Below are positions 59,178-64,000 of a DNA stretch of 64,000 nt, in pieces. Position numbers and translations under genes: made by a program. Source of the stretch: Siderastrea siderea (Eukaryota > Cnidaria > Anthozoa > Scleractinia > Rhizangiidae); the NCBI GenBank assembly GCA_964030785.1, contig OZ034971.1:30746804-30810803 (forward strand), written 5' to 3'. The notes beneath the pieces were generated by a model. It was given only the letters and a program-made list of their open reading frames with translations, was not told the DNA's origin and made no database searches. Position 1 is the first letter of the stretch, and each line of letters opens with the position of its first letter.

Positions 59178-60445
59178 GTGTGGTTCCAGAAAATATCCAT
59201 ACCCCCACCACGGAGGGAATTGGAATTTCCGGAGGGGTGGGGGGGTCAAAAACCCAGGAGAATCCAGAGGAGAGGGGGGTTAAACGGATAAATTACTTTC
59301 CAGAGGGTCAACTTCGATTCATTCCGATGTAAGCTGCAGATAAAGTTCGAAAATTGCTACTTACCGAATTTGTAGATCTTTATTGTGGAATTAAATTAGT
59401 TTAACTGCTAAGTAAACACTTTTGTTAAACGTAAAACAGGTATTCTTTCTCCCAAAGGCGCTTTGGAAGCGATATTGGGGCGGAAACGAAATAAACATCG
59501 TCGTTGCGTAGAGGTAGCCGCCATTACTCGTTACCAGTCTTCGAGAAGACAGCAACGTGTACCAGGAGTGGTTACATTTACTTATCGAGACCACGATCCT
59601 TCGACGAAAGGCGTGCGTCGTCTAAAGAACCTAAATTTTAAGCTTGCCTTCGCGATTGACGTTAATTATAAGAGTTGTTTACGAACAATCAGTCCGTCCT
59701 TTTTAACTTCCCTATGTGGCAACTGGCAAGCGAAGCGCGATCTCATTGACTCGTAGAAGTCGTGTTTTACCAAGCTTAGCAACGAGAATATTTATCGCGA
59801 AGTACAAGTGTCGCCAAATACGTTTACGGGCTTTCTTGCTACTCTTGCACCTTCAAGTAACGGGCTCTTAACTGAGGGCTGGTATGCAGGGTAACGACTT
59901 TAGAGAACTCAATATTCGTTATTCTTTCTATTTTGATCATTTCCCCTTAATTTTGTTTGTGCGTTTTCTTTGTTCATGATCGCGTTCATGTTGAAGTAAC
60001 GTTTATCAGCAACACTGCGTCTTTTCAAGCGAATTCTTCAATTAAAACGAACGTTTTACATGCTTTTGTCAAGGTAATTTTACAGCTACCTAGTATATCT
60101 GACGTAGAGAAGAACAGTTTGGTATTGGTAAGATAATATGTTATGAGTAAGCTATGACTATGTACGTTATTTTAAACGCTAATAAATAGTATAAACACGT
60201 CCTACGATAATCGGAACGGCTTAGCTTCACTTAAATTTGGATCAGTTGCTTCATTGTTAACACTCTCGCTTCTTGAACGAAACTTTCCAGAGGGGTTGGG
60301 GGGGGGGGTGTTTGACAAACTGTGGAAAATCCGGAGGGATGGGGGGGTTACAGCTTACTTCAAAAAACGGAAAATCCGGGGAGGAGGGGGGTCCTAAGTG
60401 AAATTCCCTCCGTGGTGGGGGTATGGATTTTTTCTGGAACCACAC
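59178..60445. mobile_element. TIR element with CCCCCACCACGGAGGG ends
   Basis: The ends GTGTGGTTCCAGAAAATATC and CCATACCCCCACCACGGAGG are inverted at 60445 with few changes. Subterminal G-rich tracts of GGAGGGGTGGGGGGG type lie just inside both ends in opposite orientation. The 1268-bp body carries only a 97-residue frame (59463-59756) that I do not recognise. Flanking ATT is shared (59175-59177 and 60446-60448), which may be a 3-bp duplication. Confidence 0.65.
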
Positions 60446-60855
60446 ATTAAACTTTGTCTTGTGTGAACTTTGAATACTAAGATGTTGAATAAAATTAATT
60501 GTAACTGACCATAATTAAAACTTACATGTGAATAGGTCAGCTGAATAAGACTAAAATGTTTGTTAAATTACTTTCTATTGTCAACTCCAAGTAGACAAAA
60601 AAAAATTTAAACTTGTGTTCCTTCTTGTCAACAGTCAATTTGCAGTTTCTTTTTAAACTAATCCCTCAAAAACTGTTTTTGTTTTGTCTTGAAGCAACCC
60701 AGAGTCTTGTTTAAATATTGTTCAGTAGCTGCTTGCCAATCGTTGGGTCTTCCCCAAGAAACAACAGTGTTGTTCGCAATGCTGGTGGATTGACGTAGCT
60801 GAAGGGAGCCTCACGTTGAATACAACATTGTATGCTAACATTCCTGTTGTCAACA

Positions 60856-62932
60856 CTAGCTCTTGTGTGAATTCTGCAAGAAAAATAATATTGAATTCAG
60901 AAATTTCAATTCCCGTCTGTTCACACTACTAAATCTTACAAGGAAAAGTAAAAAAAAGACAAAAAGAACTTATACAACTGGTGAATTTGTATAAGAGATA
61001 CTTCTTAAATGATGGCCTTTTTAATTTTTGCCACACCATACTGATACACTTCCTCTATATGCTCCAATGATAGAACGTTTTAAAATACAGTTAACAATAA
61101 AAACAAGCAAAAAATATGCAAAAAATACAGCATTGATGATTTGAAACCATTTTGACTTTGAAACAATGGTTGACATGGTGTTACTTAATAGTCAGAATAT
61201 GCTAACAACTGAGATGGAATTAAATCACAGCTAACCAAAGCATAATATGAGAGATTGTATGGAGCTGAAATTCGATCGAAAAATGCAACAAATCATACAT
61301 TAAAATCAACCGACCATTAAGCAGAAAATCGCCCAATTGATTTTTATGTATTTTTGGCAGAACAATTAGTAAGTATTGTAGTTATTTATTATATAGACAA
61401 CAGTGTTTTAGTGGGAAAAAACCACTCCTAAAGTTCATATGAAACTACATCTGGGACTCGAGTGGCGTATTTTCCATATCCTCACTAGTGAGGATATCGA
61501 TAACGGCATTTCCCGCTTTTACACTGTTGTTTGTGCCAAAACACTCTTGTCTATATAATAAAAAGAAAATTACGCGGCGGCTTGAAGATATGAATTTCAT
61601 TTTCTCGTGGTAAGAAACAATATTTTTACTCACTCGCTGTGCTTGTTCGTACACTGTAAAATATTGTTTTTACCACTCGAAAATAAAATTCATATCTTTG
61701 CACCGCTGTGTAATATCCTCTATATGTATTAAGTGTTCAATTAGGTATACTGAGATTTTTTCAAAACTGCGTTAATTAAGAACCTTTAGCACTCTAATAT
61801 TACCTCTGTTGCAAGTGATAATACATTCCAAAATGTTACAAGTATAAAACTAACTCCAAATTAACCGTTATTTTAAGGACGGTTCCTCCTTTTGTTACTA
61901 CGCATACGTTCTGCGCATCTTGGGATATTCAGGTTTCTTAAGGAATTTGCCCACTAAGACAACAATACTTTTGTGCGGTTTTATGACTATGTGGAAAAAG
62001 CAGATCTTAGCAAGGGCTATCAAAATCCACAAAGAAAATTGGGAGTAACCGCATATTTTTCAGAGATAATTGACTTTAAATTTGGAAACCAATCGCTATA
62101 CATTCTTTGTATTTTAATGCTTTTTTAGAATCATGGTTGCTTAATTATCTCTGAAAAATGCGTGGTCACCCACATTTTTCTTTTTGGATTCCAGTAACCC
62201 TTGCTAAGATCTACTTTTTTCCCATGTATCATAACCTTTGCAAAAATAGTTCTGCATTAGGAGGCACCGTCCTTAAACCTGAAAATAAATTTAAACCAAC
62301 ACTGCTGGGCCCGGTTGTTTGAGAGTCGGTTAACGCTAACCTGGGATTAAAACTTATAACCAAGGGTATTATTTCTCTTGTTAAAAAGAGTTTCACAGTT
62401 AATTTTAAGTGACCGTTTGCAAGTAACAAAAGTCAAAATGTAGGGCAAAAAGCATTTACAGGAATCCTCATCGCTTGCTTATAAAACTGAATTGAACATT
62501 GACACTAATCTTGGGTTAGCTTAATCGTGCTTTGAACAATCTGGCCATGTATTTTTAACAGGACACTGTTGTTGTGAGGAGACCCAGATTTCTTAAACAT
62601 GATTTGTGTTCACAATAAATTATTTTGACCGAGGACAATGACAGTAGTCACTAGTAGGCAAATAAAATTAAATTAGAAGTACAGATTCACATAAAAGAAA
62701 AGAAAATTGACTTGATAACAAGTCATGTAGACTTCATGTACATGTCTGACAGTATTGTAAGTTTTGTGACTTTTCATAATATTAAGGGCAGTGCCTCCTT
62801 TTGTTACTGCGCATACGTTCTGCGCATCTCGGGATATTCAGGTTTCTTAAGGAATTTGCCCCCTAATACAACAATACTTTTGCGCGGTTTATAACTATAT
62901 GGAAAAAGCAGATCTTAGCAAGGGCTATCAGA

Positions 62933-62968
<36 letters not shown>

Positions 62969-63336
62969 CAGAGATAATTGAGTTTAAATTTGGTAAGAAA
63001 TTGCCATACATTCTTTGTATTTTGACGCTTTTTTAGAATTATGGTTGCTTAATTATCTCTGAAAAATGCATGGTTACCCCCATTTTTCTTTTTGGATTCC
63101 AATAACCCTTGCTAAGATCTACTTTTTCCCCATAGTCAAAATCTTTGCAAAAATACATCTGTATTAGGAGGCACCATCCTTAAGTCTCTTATAATAAGAG
63201 ACATTGCACTTACCTTTCTACGTCTAACGTAGTAAAAGATGATATTGACAATAAATGGCCAGAGAATGAGGAACATCAGAGGTTTTGACGGAATAAAAGC
63301 TTTCCACCATGGCTGCTCGGATCTGGGAGCTACATC
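60856..63336 (-). CDS. Tail-anchored membrane protein, last exons, ACBD4/5-like
   Basis: The exon 63336-63214 (minus) has a CAG acceptor and GTAAGT donor and is open for 41 codons. It encodes PWWKAFIPSKPLMFLILWPF then IVNIIFYYVRRRK, one hydrophobic span followed by a basic end. A WPFI-type membrane span plus a basic tail is what I recall at the C-terminus of ACBD5, an acyl-CoA-binding, tail-anchored peroxisomal/ER contact protein. A good candidate last exon is 60873-60856 (TTGCAG acceptor, then NSHKS and TAG). Earlier exons, including any acyl-CoA-binding domain, lie beyond the window, so the identity is tentative. The 2.3-kb intron carries three or more MITEs. Confidence 0.45.
61482..61503. 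repeat. Short palindrome within a repeat-like segment
   Basis: ATATCCTCACTAGTGAGGATAT is a perfect palindrome, inside a stretch (GGGACTCGAGTGGCGTATTT) that looks like a dispersed repeat. Its limits are not defined. Confidence 0.35.
61877..62272. mobile_element. Palindromic TTAA-type MITE, copy 1
   Basis: TTAA lies on both sides (61873-61876 and 62273-62276). The ends GGACGGTTCCTCC and GGAGGCACCGTCC are inverted. The whole 396-bp element is nearly self-complementary, including AAGCAGATCTTAGCAAGGG with its partner and TTTTTCAGAGATAATTGA with its partner. TTAA duplications point to the piggyBac or Kolobok groups. Confidence 0.8.
62305..62545. repeat. Dispersed repeat CTGGGCCCGGTTGTTTGA, copy 1
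   Basis: The segment from CTGGGCCCGGTTGTTTGAGA to AATCGTGCTTTGAACAATC is repeated at 63573-63825 with about three quarters identity by eye. The ends are partly inverted (GTTGTTTGA against TTTGAACAA). It is probably a MITE. Confidence 0.6.
62786..63179. mobile_element. Palindromic TTAA-type MITE, copy 2
   Basis: TTAA flanks (62782-62785 and 63180-63183) enclose 394 bp that match copy 1 throughout. The ends are GGGCAGTGCCTCC and GGAGGCACCATCC. It sits just below the membrane-span exon in the same intron. Confidence 0.8.
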
Positions 63337-63572
63337 CTGATTAATACAAAGAAACCATATTTACTCTCCACTGGTAGCAATAATGTACCAATAAAAAATA
63401 CTGATCAAAGTAAAGGGCTCAACTGCTCCTGAAAAAAGCTTGGTTGACTGTTGTTCATAGTGTTGGCCATCTGAATGGTGTGCAAAAAGGAATGAGTTTC
63501 AATCTTTACAGGGAATCAGATTATTTGCTTGAAACTGAAAACAGCCTACTTGGTGAGCCAAACGTTGGTGTA

Positions 63573-63825
63573 CTGGGCCCAGTTGTTTGAAAGCTGGTTA
63601 ATGCTTGTAAACCTGGGATTAAAATTTAACCAAGGTTGCCATTTCTCTTTTTCAATTTCAGTTCTCACTGACAGCAAATTCCAGGTGGCGGTTTGAAAGC
63701 AACCAAAGTCAAAAGTTACTCGGGCAAAAATAATCCACAGGAATTCACGTCATTTGGCTGTAAAATTGAATTCAAAATTGACACTAATCCTGAGTTAGCT
63801 TAATCCTGCTTTGAACAACGGGATC
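63573..63825. repeat. Dispersed repeat CTGGGCCCAGTTGTTTGA, copy 2
   Basis: It is a second copy of the 62305 repeat, with CTGGGCCCAGTTGTTTGAAA at the start and CTTAATCCTGCTTTGAACAA near the end. It lies in the intron or upstream part of the membrane-protein gene. Confidence 0.6.
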
Positions 63826-64000
63826 CGTTATCTAACAGCTGAATGACAGCAGTGTTTACAAGTTTTGGTGATTCAAGTATTCATTTTACTACTATTTAAT
63901 AGTTGTTTGTGCACAGACTGCTGGCAATCTGTCAGTCAACTATTGTTAACCTTCCTCAACAAAGAGAGAAAAGGTATTGGATAGGATATTTTCACTTGAT

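Overview
The window is nuclear DNA of a metazoan, most likely a cnidarian and probably a reef coral or other anthozoan. It is AT-rich, it has spliceosomal genes with GT-AG introns, and it contains animal-specific proteins (the C-terminus of the ciliary protein TRAF3IP1/IFT54 and a SPO16/C1orf146 homologue). About four fifths of it is repetitive. The species call is an inference from the repeat content and gene style, not a match.

Layout. 0-0.85 kb: last two exons of TRAF3IP1 (+). 0.85-7 kb: sparse intergenic DNA. 7-16.4 kb: a decayed env-bearing Ty3/gypsy LTR retrotransposon on the minus strand (gag, protease, RT-RNase H, integrase, env-like), itself carrying two small DNA transposons. 16.4-55.1 kb: a repeat domain built from a 54-bp minisatellite and two single-copy-looking 'tail' segments (A and B), organised as a higher-order macrosatellite unit of about 5.03 kb. 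Into this domain have jumped a pogo/Tc1-like element, several MULE-type elements with 9-bp target duplications, a LINE, foldback elements and an 8.9-kb terminal-inverted-repeat transposon (28929-37831). 55.1-57.8 kb: a LINE 3' end on the minus strand, then the complete six-exon SPO16 gene (+). 57.8-64 kb: intergenic and intronic DNA with several palindromic MITEs, plus the last exons of a tail-anchored membrane protein gene (minus) that resembles ACBD4/5 and continues past the window.

The most interesting item is the 8.9-kb element. Its ends are diverged but clear inverted repeats, it is flanked by a 4-bp ATAA duplication, and the uninterrupted target site is present in this same window at the neighbouring macrosatellite junction (42861-42872). 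It carries a broken, intron-containing copy of an uncharacterised metazoan gene family (CxxC N-terminus, C2H2 finger near the C-terminus). This suggests that family is mobile and may be the transposase of an unclassified DNA transposon. The repeat domain also supplies in-window 'empty sites', so insertions and relative ages can be read directly.

Host gene functions are unrelated to one another: intraflagellar transport (TRAF3IP1), meiotic crossover formation (SPO16) and a membrane-anchored protein.
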